A stretch of DNA of 64,000 nt, taken from Bimuria novae-zelandiae CBS 107.79 (taxonomy: Eukaryota > Ascomycota > Dothideomycetes > Pleosporales > Didymosphaeriaceae). Under the pieces are notes generated by a model, which had not been told where the DNA came from, did no database searches, and was given only the letters and a program-made list of their open reading frames with translations. Positions 11,707 through 24,013 of this stretch are shown piece by piece; the first letter of the stretch is position 1; each line of letters begins with the position of its first letter. The stretch covers positions 62,001-126,000 of the forward strand of contig ML976781.1 in NCBI GenBank assembly GCA_010015655.1. Direction: 5' to 3'. Made by a program: the position numbers and the translations under genes.

Positions 11707-12852
11707 CCACTACCGAGATGAAGAGGAGTATCGTTAGGCGTTGAACCAATCCATGGCCTGAAAGCACCACCCACTTGTGAGAAAAAGGGTACCACGTCGG
11801 CTCGGTCCGGAATGATCTTGTCCATTTCCGCAGCGGGGTTGTCAAGGCATGCCGCTCCGTGCGCAGGCCTGCAGTTTGGTACAATCCAGGGAAGAGTACC
11901 AACAGCACTATCCATTTGGTAATTCCACCACTGCCCTCACATGTGGCCGATATTTGCATGCGCTCTGACACTAAACACTCTCTAGTGACGCATCCTAGCT
12001 ACGTACATCTGCTCCACGGTACCTACCCCTCCTGGGAATTGCAGATGTGGAAGGGACTGTGGGTTTCAGCGGTCATTGAACCAAATGCCCGGTATATTGC
12101 GACGTATGATAACGCTTCATTCGCAAGGACACTCCACCAGTCGCCGACTCCAACTTCCGAACCTGTGGTGACTCGACACCTGTAAACTCTGTGTACGTCG
12201 ATCACTCCATGGCTCAGATCCTGCACCTAGAGTATTGGGCAACATTTGTCCAAACTCAGTTGCTTCCACCTATTCGATTGGTTGTGTACGGTCTGGGGAG
12301 AGATCACGGTGTGGAGCTACGTGATGATCGCATCAGACATCGTGGCAAGTACGCTTTGAGTATGGGCCCATGCTCGGTGCGCCTTGTTTTCAGCAGTTCT
12401 CAGTCGAACCGAGCATGCGTACGACTGCGAACATGGCGTGCAGGAGAGGATAATCAGCCATTGTTGCGCAAAATAACGGGAAACGCACGCCTGCCTAGCT
12501 GAAAGTTAGGCGAGTACGTCCAGAGCCATGCAAATGGATGTTATGAAGGTGCTTCGGATGTGGAAGCGCTTTCCTCCGAATTTCTACCAATATATCTTCT
12601 CAGCTACTATTACCTACCGCAAAGACCAAGCGAAGGAGCTAGGAGCTGACCGACATGCATCCACGACCAAAGAGGGTACACTGAAGCGAGAGAGTGATCA
12701 ACAATGCACTCAGTTGATTAACGTACCTTTCCGGCGGAACCTGAATCATCACTGAGCGGCCAGCCACCTTTTCATGGCGTAGCGTAGCCGCCGGTGAAGC
12801 CGACGTAGTATCTACCCTCTAGGGCCCCATGCTGGTCGCTGTTATATGATTT

Positions 12853-15800
12853 ATGGGCAAAGCGATCTGTTCATGCTGTCTTCCTGTAGGAAGTTTTTCA
12901 CATTTTATGCTTGGCCTCAGATACAATCCGTTCGGTTTGTCTCTCTTCTTTAACCTTCTTCTCGAGACTGACGCGTTACCAGGAAAGCCAAAGCACCGTC
13001 ACGGACAGCCTCAAGGCAATACTGCAGACACCGACCGTCCGCCCTTTACGAAAGTAAACGAAGACAATACTGTAGCTGCAGCTGCACCACACTCCACAGG
13101 TTCTGAGACCGCCGAACCGTCTCCAACAAAAGCCATGCAGTCTCCAACAATGACTTCGTCTTTCGCCAGTTTGAATGGCATGGCCACCCCTCCTCAATCT
13201 CCGAATGCCCTTGCCTACAAGAAAGGTGGATTCAACGGTTTTCCCGGCTCCCGTTCGGCTAGTGGTTACTACAGCTCCATCAACCAAGCCGTGCACCAAG
13301 GTAGCAATGGCTACAAGCTCAACTTCGTTCAGGAGACTGCAGTGTCACTGAAAAAGAAGAGCATAGCCCAGCTTGGTGCTGGCGTGTACCAGGGCATTGC
13401 GGACACGACCTTCATTAACTTCTTAGAATGGATCAGGACGGAACGTCTCACAACACTGCCTCACAAAGGCAGTCGGTGGGATCGTGTCCTGATAAGGGCT
13501 CTCTTCTTCGCAGAGCAGCTACACCACTTCGATTCAGCAGTGGATGCGTATGCTCTGGACAGTCCTGCCGCCGCCGCCATGGGCTACGGTCATGCTCGAT
13601 TGCTGCTTGAAGTAAGTTCAACACGAGGTCTTGATACATCCACTGACCTTTCCAGCTTGGTTATGAAAACTCGGCCGCACTTGATCGCGCTTTCGCATTC
13701 TTTTACAAGTTCGCATTGTCTTTTTCCGCCATCCTTCGTCGAGCTGAACTGTTCTCTTCTTCCGCCACAGCCGAAGTCAAAGAACAGCTGTGCCTGATGT
13801 ACACAGATCTGTTGTCACTGGTTGTTGACGTCGCCATAACATTTTATAAGGCCGTCAAAGGTTTGTTACCCTGTACATACAGTGGAACTGTTCGCTCATA
13901 GAATCAGGAATGTCGACCTCTTACGTCAGCATCGACATATTCGAGACGTTCGGCGACACTATCGACAGCTTCCATTCCCGTCAAGAGAAGATCATTGAGT
14001 GTTTATGGAAAACCCAGATTGATCGTCAAGGGCTCGACGCCGGTGAAGGTACGAACAATGCCCTTGTAGTAGTCAAGAGTTCACCCTACCGTTCTATGAG
14101 GAGGTCCAATCACTCTCTGACTCTAACGCTACAAGACCCTTTGCTACGACCGCATACTAATGTGCACCAGCGTTGGACGTCAAGACCATCAGCAGGTGGT
14201 TGGCTCCGCAGGATCGAGTACTCGCTACCCTCAGCCGGGACTATACCATTGTGTCCGACAACCAAGCCGAATATACCTGCCTCTGGTTCCAAAAGCCGTT
14301 GACTAGATTCATCAACGGGAAGGAACAGCTCCTTCATATCACCGGGCAGCCCGGCTCTGGGAAGACAACGTTGGCAGGCTCAATCACGGACAGGCTCCAA
14401 CGTCCCGTTAATAAGAAGTCGTACGACACTGCATACGTCTCTATCAGTAAGTGAAGCGGTGAGTCGAGGAAAGCGGCATGGGAACTAACCTCGGAATAGA
14501 TGCTTCCATTCCATCGCAAGCTACATCACTTGCTTTAGCGAGATCACTTCTCTTCCAGCTCCTCAATACGAGAGTGGGCGATACAGCTCTGTACTACTCA
14601 TTGGCTTGGGCTTACAGCGAGTCCCGGAATGCCCCCAGCGCCAATGCGTACGAGGAGCTGCTTTGGAAAGCCTTGGCCGATATCCTCAAGCAGCCAAATG
14701 AGGGTGGCAATGATCTCGTCGTTGTTGTAGACGGCATCGATGAGCTCAGAGGTGCTCAGGCCGCGTCTAAAACCCTTGAGAAGCTCCTGAGCGTCATCAC
14801 TCAGGGTGTGAACATGAGGCTCATCGTCCTATCCACACCGGCACTGCCAACATCGACTAGCGGAATACGTCATGAAATTACCCAAGACGATGTTCACGAT
14901 GATATCCATGCCGTTGCTCTCCGAGCGCTTGTTCATAACCGCCACTTTCAGGCTAAACCAGGTCCCGAGCAGGAGACAGGACTTGACCGTATTATCCATG
15001 CGGCGAAGGGATCCTTCTTGTGGGTGATTCTCGTTTGTGAGATCCTCAATCTTGAGAAGTCGGGAGAAGGCTTCAACAAGACTCTAGAGTCCCTGACGTC
15101 AACCCCCGGACCCATTCAGGATCTAGTCTCCAAGCTTTTCTCGTCCTCTGCACTCAACAACGAAGCGAAAATACTGTTATCATGGCTCCTCGCTGCGGAG
15201 CGTCCGTTGACGATTGAGGAGATTCATTCTCTCTTTTCGATCGATGTTCAGCGAGCGACTATCACCCACGCTATTGTCGATGTCCATTCTGTGCTACATT
15301 CGCTACGGCCCTTTGTAACGACTCAAGAGCACATCGTTCGCTTCAAGCACTCATTCATCCAAACCACTCTCCGGGACCTTGCCCAACGAAACAAGGTTCA
15401 GGTTCCTATTAAGGAGAGTCAGACGGACTTGCTTCTGCGGATTTTAGCTTATGTCAAGGCCACTGTGCGTGAGAAGCGAGAACCAGCCGTCGATGGGCTT
15501 GATCTTGCTCTTGCTGATCGTTTATTTCACCAACATCATTTCCTCGAGTACATTGTTCGCTATTGGGTCGAGCATTTCCGCCAGACACCGTTCTACTCAC
15601 CCAATCTTTCACAGTTCAAGCCATCGCCGGAGCTGCAGCATGTCTTCCCAGAGACAACCACCTTTTCCATCTTGGAACACATTTGCTGGGATACACAGAT
15701 TCCCGCGCCAGATGCGGTCGACGCTCATGTCCTCGTGGCCAATATTCGCAAGCGGATCCTCTCGGAGAACCACCCCGCAGTACTCCAGACCTACCTGACG

Positions 15801-18800
15801 TGCGCGATACTTTACACCACGCTTTCGAAATCGGAAGAAGCGCAGTCATATTATTTCATTTCCACCAAGATCAGCCGTACAGTTTTGAGCGACATCCACC
15901 CGGTGACTATTGAGTGCGCGCTGCGCTTCCTCAAGATGACCGATTCCCTCACTACTACTACGCGGACTGAGATCATGACGCACAGAGAAGAACTGCTCAC
16001 TGTTCTCATCACAGCCTACGAACGCCAGTACGGTCGTACCTCTGGCTTGGTCATCCAAACCCGGGAAGCATTGGCTCAGCTTTACATCTCCATCAAGGAG
16101 GAACATCGTGCGCAGGAGATCTATCGCCTTATTCAAGAACTCACGGCCGAGCACTATGGGAAACATTCTCATGAGGCTAAGGACCTGCACGGTCGATTGA
16201 GTGTTGTGCTCGGCAAGAGCAAGGCCGATCGTGAGCTGGAGACGTACAAAGATTCCTTCTTCGCTGATGATGACGAAGAAGATCAGATTATCGATGTTTT
16301 TGACACGAACCAAGTCATCATCTGGCTTCGCCGTGCTGAAGGATACCTCGCTCGTAGCGAGATTATTCTAGCCGAGAAGACCTATGTTGAGATCTGGCAA
16401 CAGATCTCCCACCGATGCCGTACTGTCCAGTCTACGGAGTGGCATGAGAAGCATCTAGACGTCACTACAGCCTACTCTCAATTCTTAATCTCACAGAAGC
16501 GCACCTCTGAATCTTCCGCCGTTCTAATTTCGGTATGGCGTCAGTACGAGCATCAGCAACATGCGTACTCCGAGAGCATCATCACCCGGCTCACGAGTGT
16601 TGCTAAGACTCTCAAATCACAAGGACACTATACAGTGGCCTTGTCAATCTTCAAATCTGCAAGTTCTTACTACAAGAGCGTCCGCAATGAAGAGTCGTCT
16701 CATTCTACCGAGATAACTCGTGAGATCTCGTCCACCTCGACTGAATTGGTTCAGCAGAGTTTGAGCAGTACCACCACGATCACACAAACAACTGGAACTG
16801 CGTCGGACTCGGGTTTTCAGAGTATTTTCCAGTCGATTATCAGCAGCAAGACGTTAGATGCTTCCACAGTCGCTTTAGCCAAGAAGCTGACAGCCCAGTA
16901 CATTGAACAGCACAGTTGGTCCGCGGCTGAAACAATTGTGAAGACTACTTTGAACCGAACCTGGCACTCTTTATTCTCTGGCTCTATTCACGAGGTCACC
17001 TTGACGACTACGTTTTTGAAGGAGTCGGTCGAACTCGTCGAAGCTCTGGTGGAGGTCTATCGTCAACAGCGACGTGTCGACAAGGTGGAAGACCTCTACG
17101 TCCGCTTGTTCCGCGCTGTTCTCTCTTCACCCACCACGGACAAGTCCCTCTTTGAAAAAGCTAAGACATGGCTAGTGACATTCTACGGTAAGTTGTATAC
17201 CCATGGGTCCTTTCCCAGAGATCCGACGCTGACGCGACATTCTTAGACAAGCGCGGGTTTGCGGACAACGCGATCAGCGTCTTTCAAGATGTCCTGGTTG
17301 TTTACAGGAAGATACATGGATCTACCCACGAAATGACCATCGAGACTCTGTACACGCTTGGTGCGCGCTGCAAATCTCATCCTCGCAACCATCCCTACTG
17401 GATAGACTACTATCAGCAGATCGTTGTCAGCCTGAACAAGGACTCCGATCAATGCCATCATGACGCCATGGATGCGATCGTCGTCGTCGCCACCTCCTAT
17501 TGGGAGGACCGCCGATACGCTGAGGCCGTCACAGTCTTCGGGGTGCTTTGGAACACTTTGGTTGTCAAAAGCAAGGAGTACAAGCACTTCAGTGAGAGCA
17601 TTTTTGTGCAGACTCTCTATGAACGGTACTTCCAGTGTCTCGAAGAGACTGGGGCTAGCTGGTCGATATTGCACAAGACCACCAAGCAATATCGCGAGAC
17701 TTCTCTGGCCATCTTCGGATCTGAGTCCAACATTGTTGCTGAGGCTACACTTACGTTAGCACGTGTCACCCAACGAAGCGAAGAGCATGCCTATGAAGCC
17801 ATTTCATGGTATGAGCAGGCCTCGAAGTATAAGTCTATCACGACCAGCGTCACCGAAATTTCGCAACAGCTCTCATCTTTGTATGTTCGCCAGATGAGGT
17901 CAGCATCTTCTTCTAGCATCAAGTCCGAAGTGATCGACCGTGCCATTTCCATTCATGAGGAGCAATACAATGTTGTCATCAAGAAGTATGGCTACTCACA
18001 CGAGTCCTCGCTTACGGAGCTCCGAGAGCTTGTACAGCTCTACTCTCGCCAGAAGAAGACGGATGTTGCTGTGAAGCAGCTGACCACAGCAGTTAGCTCA
18101 ATTCTTCAGCACGAATCTTCGTCGCAGAAACTGATTGAGTCGGCCTCATCCATTGCGGCATCGTTCCAGGCCATACAACAAGAGCGATACTCTTCGCAGT
18201 TGATGCAGGAGCTCCACCGTCAACTATGCGCCCGTGACACTCGCTATGTGTCCCAATGGTCCTTTAACCTGACAAAGGCTAGTCGTAGCACACTAGTCTT
18301 TTTGGCTTCGCTCGAGTACAACCTTCGCAAGGATCTTGCTATAACCTTTTCGGAGATCCTAGCGAATCTCACCGCGGAGTACATCTACTTCGAGCAGTTC
18401 AGGCAAGCCTTGGCCAAGGGAAGCATGAAGAATCTGTTGTTGGTCGCGGCTCCTCTCCGGACGTTCCTGCTTCACCACCACCTCCCCGAGTCTGCTGTCT
18501 TTGTTGAGGAAGAAGTAGTAAAGGTGTTCATGAAGCGCGACGCTGCGGATCTTCATCCACTGAGCAAAGAGTCGCCGCGACTCTTTATCGTGTCCATCCT
18601 AGAGTACCTAGGCAGTCGCAAGAGCTCCAACTTCAACAAGGCCGTAATCCTGGCGTCTAACAATCATGTAGAGTCATTTACCAAGGCCAAGAAATTTCCC
18701 GAGGCCTATGATGTTGCCCACCTGGCCTTTTTGTTCGCCAGCAACCACGATGGTTACAGCAGCGCGCAAAATATCAGCATGGGTTTCAAGCTCGCCTCGC

Positions 18801-19831
18801 TCCTCGTAGGACGGGACGGCGTAAGGTCACCAGACGCCAACCTCCGCAAGCAGACCCTGGAGCTTTCCAACCGCATCGTCAAGAAGATCCTCGAAATCAG
18901 CAAGAGCCTGAACATCAACCTCGCGCAAGTGCAAGTCGCCGAACTAAGCCAACTCACCGCTCTCCTCGGCGAACAGCGCGACTACACAACGCTAGAGTGG
19001 CTCCTCAACACCCTGTGGAACACCCGCGACGCCCAGCGCAACTGGCCCGCTCCCGTTCTCGTCAGCCTAGGCCGCCGCCTCGTTTCAGCACGCTACCTCG
19101 CCGGGAACCCCATCAAGGCAATCCGCCTCTGCGAAGACATCGCGTACAACATGCGGCGTGCGCACGGTCCGCGCGCCCCTGTCACGCTCGAGACGTACGA
19201 TCTGCTCGCCCAGCTATACACCAGTACGGGCCTATCGTACCAGTCCAAAGCCGCCACCGAGAAGACCGGCCCTCTGGCGACGGAGCACTTCAAGAAGGCG
19301 CTCAACGTGCACGAGGACATCCTCCGCTTACTCGTCCAAGACGATGTGGACGAGGACTCGGACGACGACGACACAACTGCCACACTACTCGCGGAGCATC
19401 GCGGTACCAGTGTGAACGGCAGTGTGGATGGACGCTTCGCTTCTGCCGAATCCCTCGATCAGTCAACGGCGCCGAGTGTGGATAAACCCGCCCTCGCGCT
19501 CCGGCATCTGCAGCTCCTGAAGCTGGCATTCCAACGGCTGGGCGGGTGGGCGAAGCCGTATAAGGAGTATGAGCGGTTGAATGCGAGTTTGTTCAGGGAG
19601 TTTGAGGGCGAGGAGGCGTGGAAGGGGGCACAGGGGGTAGAGACGTGGAGTGCGAAGGGGTGGGGTGCGGGGAAGGCGGAGAAGGAAGAGGATGTGTTTG
19701 GGGAGGTGAGGGAGTGGGGGATTGTGGATGGGGAGGGGGTGAGTGGGAAGGTGGATGGAGGCGCGTTGCAGCAGAATGGGAACGGTAAGGTTGCGAGGAA
19801 GGTGATTGATGAGGATGAGGAGCAGTTGTAG
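12853..19831 (+). CDS. Giant NACHT/STAND-type NTPase with TPR-like C-terminus
   Basis: Probable signal-transduction NTPase (fungal NLR-like), about 2203 residues. Exons: 12853-12934 (uncertain), 12983-13611, 13656-13860, 13902-14048, 14171-14446, 14500-17187, 17247-19831; all phases close. N-terminal disordered Ser/Pro-rich segment, then a conserved helical domain (from LGYENSAALDRAFAFFYKF to LLSLVVDVAITFYKAV) that precedes fungal NACHT modules. P-loop GQPGSGKTT (nt about 14344) and Walker B LVVVVDGIDELRG (nt about 14719) are intact. The remaining 1500 residues are helical pairs of tetratricopeptide style, ending in an acidic tail. The start is unsure: 12853 gives a Cys-rich N-terminus, while Met at 13135 or 13150 is also possible. 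No effector domain such as HeLo or HET is seen at the N-terminus. The ligand and role are unknown. Confidence 0.8.
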
Positions 19832-21093
19832 GACGGCGTCTACGTAGACCTGGATGCTGGGTATATGTATGTTGAGGGACGTTGAGAATGATAGGTTAGT
19901 ACGTCGTTTTTTTTTCCAGAGGTTCCATTCAATGTGGGTCACGTTACGACTTCTGTATCTACGTAACCGTCTTCGAGTTGTTCCATGCGAATCGTTCTTC
20001 ACCCCCTGCACAACACGCATTCGTCCGTGGTGAAATGGTGATGCTGTTGCAAGAGACAAAGGGGTCTTAGATTTAACAAAGTGCGAGCAGCAGGAAAAGC
20101 TAGGTATCAATCAACAAAGAAGGAAAGCGCGCCCTCAACCATTGCGACATGCGATGAACCTCAGGCTGTACTTGATGCACAGTAGAATGGCGTAGTTGCA
20201 ATGAAGTCGGGAGACCCTTGCGGAAGGCTGTCGGAAGTTTGGCTCGCTGCGTATTAGCTTGCTTCAAGAGCAAACATTTGGTGGCGCCAGTCCGGCTCCG
20301 CTTCCAAAGGAACTAAACACCCTCTTTTATAGCGTTGTCGGACTGTCTATTTGTCCTCACTGCGCCATGAATCCTCATGTTCTGGCCTGGGAGTTGTCGC
20401 ACGGGCGCCCCGCTAATAGGGCTGCTCCGAATCTCTTTGCCGGATGCAGCCTGTTGTCAGACCCTCTTAGGAACGCGACCGAGCATTCCGCCTTAGAACA
20501 TCAATCCCCATGTCCGTCATAACGCGCTGCGCCGACGCGAAACATTTCTGCAAGAGAACGCGCGCGCACTTCAGCAGCAAGGAAACTCCACTTCTATAGA
20601 AATCCCGCCTTTGAGCAGTTCTCGAGCGCTAGCTTCTACCGACGCGTAAAGGCTGTTGTTACACGTGTTTACCGGATTGCTGCAGCGAGCACCACCAGCA
20701 CCCACGATACACGTGTCTCGAGGACACAACGGCAAGAACGAAGAAGAAAAAGGAGCATTCTCGCGTCTATTGGCGTAGAAGGAAACTCTGCAACGTTCCT
20801 GCCACTGTGGGTTGCTCTCTGCCTCATTCACCTAGGCAAAAGCCCGCCAAAAAGTGCTCAACAGGCCATACTGAGGTGCACGTTGGACAGCGATTCACTG
20901 GCTTCACCCCTGCCTGTTCATTCACCACCGGCCTTTCTTGCGCCGCTGCGTTCACGCAACCTTCGCGCCCGAAAGCCTGAGCGCACATCAACCAAACTGC
21001 CCTGAAGTTCGCGACTTTGTTCGACGCTTCCCTTTATCTCCTCAAACTCTCCATACTCCAACCGCGCATACGAAACCATAAGCCACCGCTATC
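19832..21093. other. Intergenic region NACHT gene - SUN gene
   Basis: 1.26 kb. It holds the 3' region of the NACHT gene (T-run at about 19907) and the SUN promoter, with two ACACGTGT palindromes listed separately. Open frames here have no recognised product. Confidence 0.4.
20661..20716. promoter_or_regulatory. Paired ACACGTGT palindromes upstream of SUN gene
   Basis: The 8-bp palindrome ACACGTGT occurs at 20661-20668 and again at 20709-20716, 48 bp apart. It contains the CACGTG E-box core. Placement about 380-430 bp before the SUN start suggests a bHLH factor site; inference only. Confidence 0.35.
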
Positions 21094-23409
21094 ATGTCGC
21101 AAAGGGCCACGTCAGGCCCTGGACGCCGCTCCGCCCGCATCGGCTCCGTCGCGCCCTCCGTCGCGCGCTCTGTCGCATCGCATACAGCCGTCTCCGTTGT
21201 TGTCGCGCAAGACACTCCCACGAAGGGTACACCGGGCCGTCCAAAAGCGCTCCCAAAAGTCAAGAATCGCCAGTCAAATGCATACGGCGCAAGCGGGCGC
21301 ATTGGTGCCGCCCAAGAACTATCGATACCACAGACGGGCTTTGCAGAGGCATTCCAGACTCAGAGAGGCCAAGCTATCGCGAGGAATTCCGAGGAACGGC
21401 AGACGAGCGCGCGCAGCAGCAGTGCTGCAGCAGGCACGCCCTCAAGAAGTGGCGAGCGGGGCACTCTATCGCAAATGGACTACGAAAGCGAGGATCCCCC
21501 GAGCGAGGGAGAAGAGTCCGAAGACGAAGAAGATATCAGCAATGAAACCTCAAAATCATTTGGCATGAGTCATGAAGCCGGCATGCTGCGACAACCTACC
21601 CCTCAAAAGCAAACACCCAGAAATGACCGGACTTCTGCCACTGGAGTAGTCGCGAGCGGTCTACGTCGCCCGGTAGAGAGCCTTCTTGACAGAGGCCGTC
21701 CGGAACCTGACCGCCGTGTGCCGCCCTTGAATCCTATCAACGCATTGCTCGCCGAGAAACCTTCGCCCCCGCCTGTTCGAGAGTCAGTGGCAAGCGCAAA
21801 CACACCTCGATTCCCCGTTGCCAGACCAGCCCAGGATTCGGCTGCAAGCGGTCTCACGCCGCGAATACCTGCCGCAAGACCGGCCCAAGAACCAGTTACA
21901 GGCGCGAGAGCACCTCTCGCGCGCCCCGCTCAAGAACCACGGATAGGTGGCTACACGCCTCGCGCACCAACCGATCGACCGACCCAGGCAGCCGGTGGTG
22001 GCATTGGCGCACGTGCTCCCCTATTCCAGTCGAAACAGACACCGAATGGCGGTCATGTCGCGCCTAGACCAATACCACAGCGCGTTACCCCAGAACGTGC
22101 AGTAGAGCCCGACGTGGAGCCTGAAGTAACACTACTGGACAGAGCCAGGAACTGGCCATGGTGTTATTACGCCCTCGGTGCTCTCACCGCCCTTATTGCG
22201 CTCGAAATTGCGCTGTTTGCGAGCAGTTCGACCCCGAAAGCCTTATCTACTCAATTCGCGGACGGCTGGAATCGCTTCACCAGCCTTCTCACGCCTGGCA
22301 CATCTTCCTCCCAGTCCGTCCACAGCAGTCACCTTAAATCTCGCATAGATGATGTCGAGCTCAGCCTCAAAGACATACAGGACTTCATCCACAATCTTGG
22401 TGATGATGTCCCGGATTATGTCGTGGTCAGCCGCTCGAAGAGCGGCACCATGAACGTGCCCAAACAGTTCTGGGATGCTATCATAAGCAGGATCCGCAAA
22501 GACGGTCCTAGCATCGAATGGGACACCTTCGTGCAGAACAACCAGGAGAAGCTACAGACTGCGCTCGGTACAGAGTCAGCCGTCATTCGACAAGATCTCC
22601 TCAAAGCGATCGACAGCAGCTTCAACGAAATCTCAGCAGACTTCGACAGAAAGCTCGAATCGCACACCAAGATTATGTTGAAAAATGTGGAGATTCTCGC
22701 CACTAAAGAAGCCAAGAAAGTGGCTGTTGAACATGCTCGACTCCGTTCTATGGCGTTGAGCAACTTGATCGCAAACATTGAACTCCAATATGGCAAACCT
22801 AACTACTTTTCGACGGGACTAGGAGCCCATCCCGTCACTGCTATCACTTCTCCAACGCGCTCTGTCACCTCGCTCTCAGGCCCCGTGATGAGGGCCTTCC
22901 AGAGAATGGTGTCCCCGAAAATCAATCCACCTTTGGCAGCCTTACAGACCTGGGACGAGCCCGGTGACTGTTGGTGCGCCGCCCCAGACGACGCCAACAC
23001 CGGCAAGGCGCAGCTAGGTATACAACTCGGTGAACCCATATTTCCAACACAAGTTACCATTGAACACCTTCCACGCTCGGCAGCGCCTGGCGAAGACACT
23101 AAAAGTGCGCCTCAGAACGTCGAGATATGGGTTGAATCCAAAGAACCTGCCCTAGTGCGCTTCGCATATGATGGCAACCGATGTGAAGATGGACCGGAAG
23201 GCTGGCAGTGTCTCGGGAAGGTCAGGTACGATCGTAACGGCGCCAACCATGTGCAAACTTTCCTGCTCGACGGCGAATCCCAAACACCCGTCGAAAAAGT
23301 ACTGCTCCGAGTGACCAGTAACTGGGGCGCCGATCACACATGTTTCTATCGCGTTCGTCTACACGGCAAGGGCCTTCGAGAGGTTCCCGCGAAGGAAGCA
23401 AGCTCGTGA
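21094..23409 (+). CDS. SUN-domain nuclear envelope protein (Sad1-like)
   Basis: Inner nuclear membrane half of the LINC complex, which couples chromatin to the cytoskeleton through KASH proteins. Single exon, 771 residues. Long disordered, Arg/Pro/Ser-rich nucleoplasmic N-terminus (1-350) with degenerate repeats of the form RPAQ(E/D); one transmembrane helix (about 353-377, CYYALGALTALIALEIALFA); coiled-coil lumenal stalk (about 400-565); C-terminal SUN domain (about 600-765) including GDCWCAAP, QLGIQLGEPIFPTQVTIEH, and NWGADHTCFYRVRLHG. This architecture is classic SUN/Sad1. No intron, unlike most neighbours. A 48-base T run follows the stop. Confidence 0.92.
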   Translation: MSQRATSGPGRRSARIGSVAPSVARSVASHTAVSVVVAQDTPTKGTPGRPKALPKVKNRQSNAYGASGRIGAAQELSIPQTGFAEAFQTQRGQAIARNSEERQTSARSSSAAAGTPSRSGERGTLSQMDYESEDPPSEGEESEDEEDISNETSKSFGMSHEAGMLRQPTPQKQTPRNDRTSATGVVASGLRRPVESLLDRGRPEPDRRVPPLNPINALLAEKPSPPPVRESVASANTPRFPVARPAQDSAASGLTPRIPAARPAQEPVTGARAPLARPAQEPRIGGYTPRAPTDRPTQAAGGGIGARAPLFQSKQTPNGGHVAPRPIPQRVTPERAVEPDVEPEVTLLDRARNWPWCYYALGALTALIALEIALFASSSTPKALSTQFADGWNRFTSLLTPGTSSSQSVHSSHLKSRIDDVELSLKDIQDFIHNLGDDVPDYVVVSRSKSGTMNVPKQFWDAIISRIRKDGPSIEWDTFVQNNQEKLQTALGTESAVIRQDLLKAIDSSFNEISADFDRKLESHTKIMLKNVEILATKEAKKVAVEHARLRSMALSNLIANIELQYGKPNYFSTGLGAHPVTAITSPTRSVTSLSGPVMRAFQRMVSPKINPPLAALQTWDEPGDCWCAAPDDANTGKAQLGIQLGEPIFPTQVTIEHLPRSAAPGEDTKSAPQNVEIWVESKEPALVRFAYDGNRCEDGPEGWQCLGKVRYDRNGANHVQTFLLDGESQTPVEKVLLRVTSNWGADHTCFYRVRLHGKGLREVPAKEASS

Positions 23410-23417
23410 GCTTCCTC

Positions 23418-23469
<52 letters not shown>

Positions 23470-24013
23470 TTTCGATGCAGTATGACAGTTTTGCTTTTCT
23501 TAGGTGGAATAATGGCTGACGTTGGCCTGGAGTTTACATACCCCTTGTTTCGCGGTTTTGTTTTCAGGCGTCTGGAGGCATCGGTCGTTGTATACCCCTG
23601 ATGATGAGCAACTGTAGCATAGAGTTTCCTTGTTCACGAATAAGCGGCACATTGCTTGCCTGGCTTGTTATGCATACGCCCATGTATGGCCAAACTGAGA
23701 GACGCGATTGAATGACTTCTGTTTTCTCTGACCAACTGCCTTTTTAAGTAATATTTTCCAACATGACACTGCCGCGATCGGCATGCCTCGCCACGCCCGA
23801 ATTTGAAATCGTTTCGGATATACCTCGCACCAAGATCTTGCATGATGCCTCTTTCGCGACTTCCTAATCGTCGCGTGAACGCGCCCTTCAATGACGTGCG
23901 CGGGGAAAGCGGGGCATGCTCGGAGATACTCGCCAGCGTATATATCATCAACGTCTCCTCATTCCCAATTGCGAAACCGTCTCGCATACAAAAGCACCAA
24001 AGCGCAGTGTTAT
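23410..24013. other. Intergenic SUN - quinone reductase
   Basis: 604 bp holding the poly-T run and the promoter of the next gene. No further gene supported. Confidence 0.4.
23420..23467 (+). repeat. Poly-T homopolymer, 48 bases
   Basis: Uninterrupted T from 23420 to 23467, beginning 11 bases after the SUN stop codon. The exact length may be affected by sequencing. Confidence 0.9.

Larger units (their letters stand above)
11428..12852. other. Gene-poor region before the NACHT gene
   Basis: 1.4 kb with a short tandem repeat and a hairpin near its left end (listed separately). Several short open frames on both strands have no recognisable domain. The promoter of the NACHT gene should lie at the right end. 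Confidence 0.4.

Noticed and set aside
23590..23700. Another ATGATGA ... CTGA pair that could be a C/D snoRNA
   Set aside because: No closing stem around the boxes and no host intron; likely chance.
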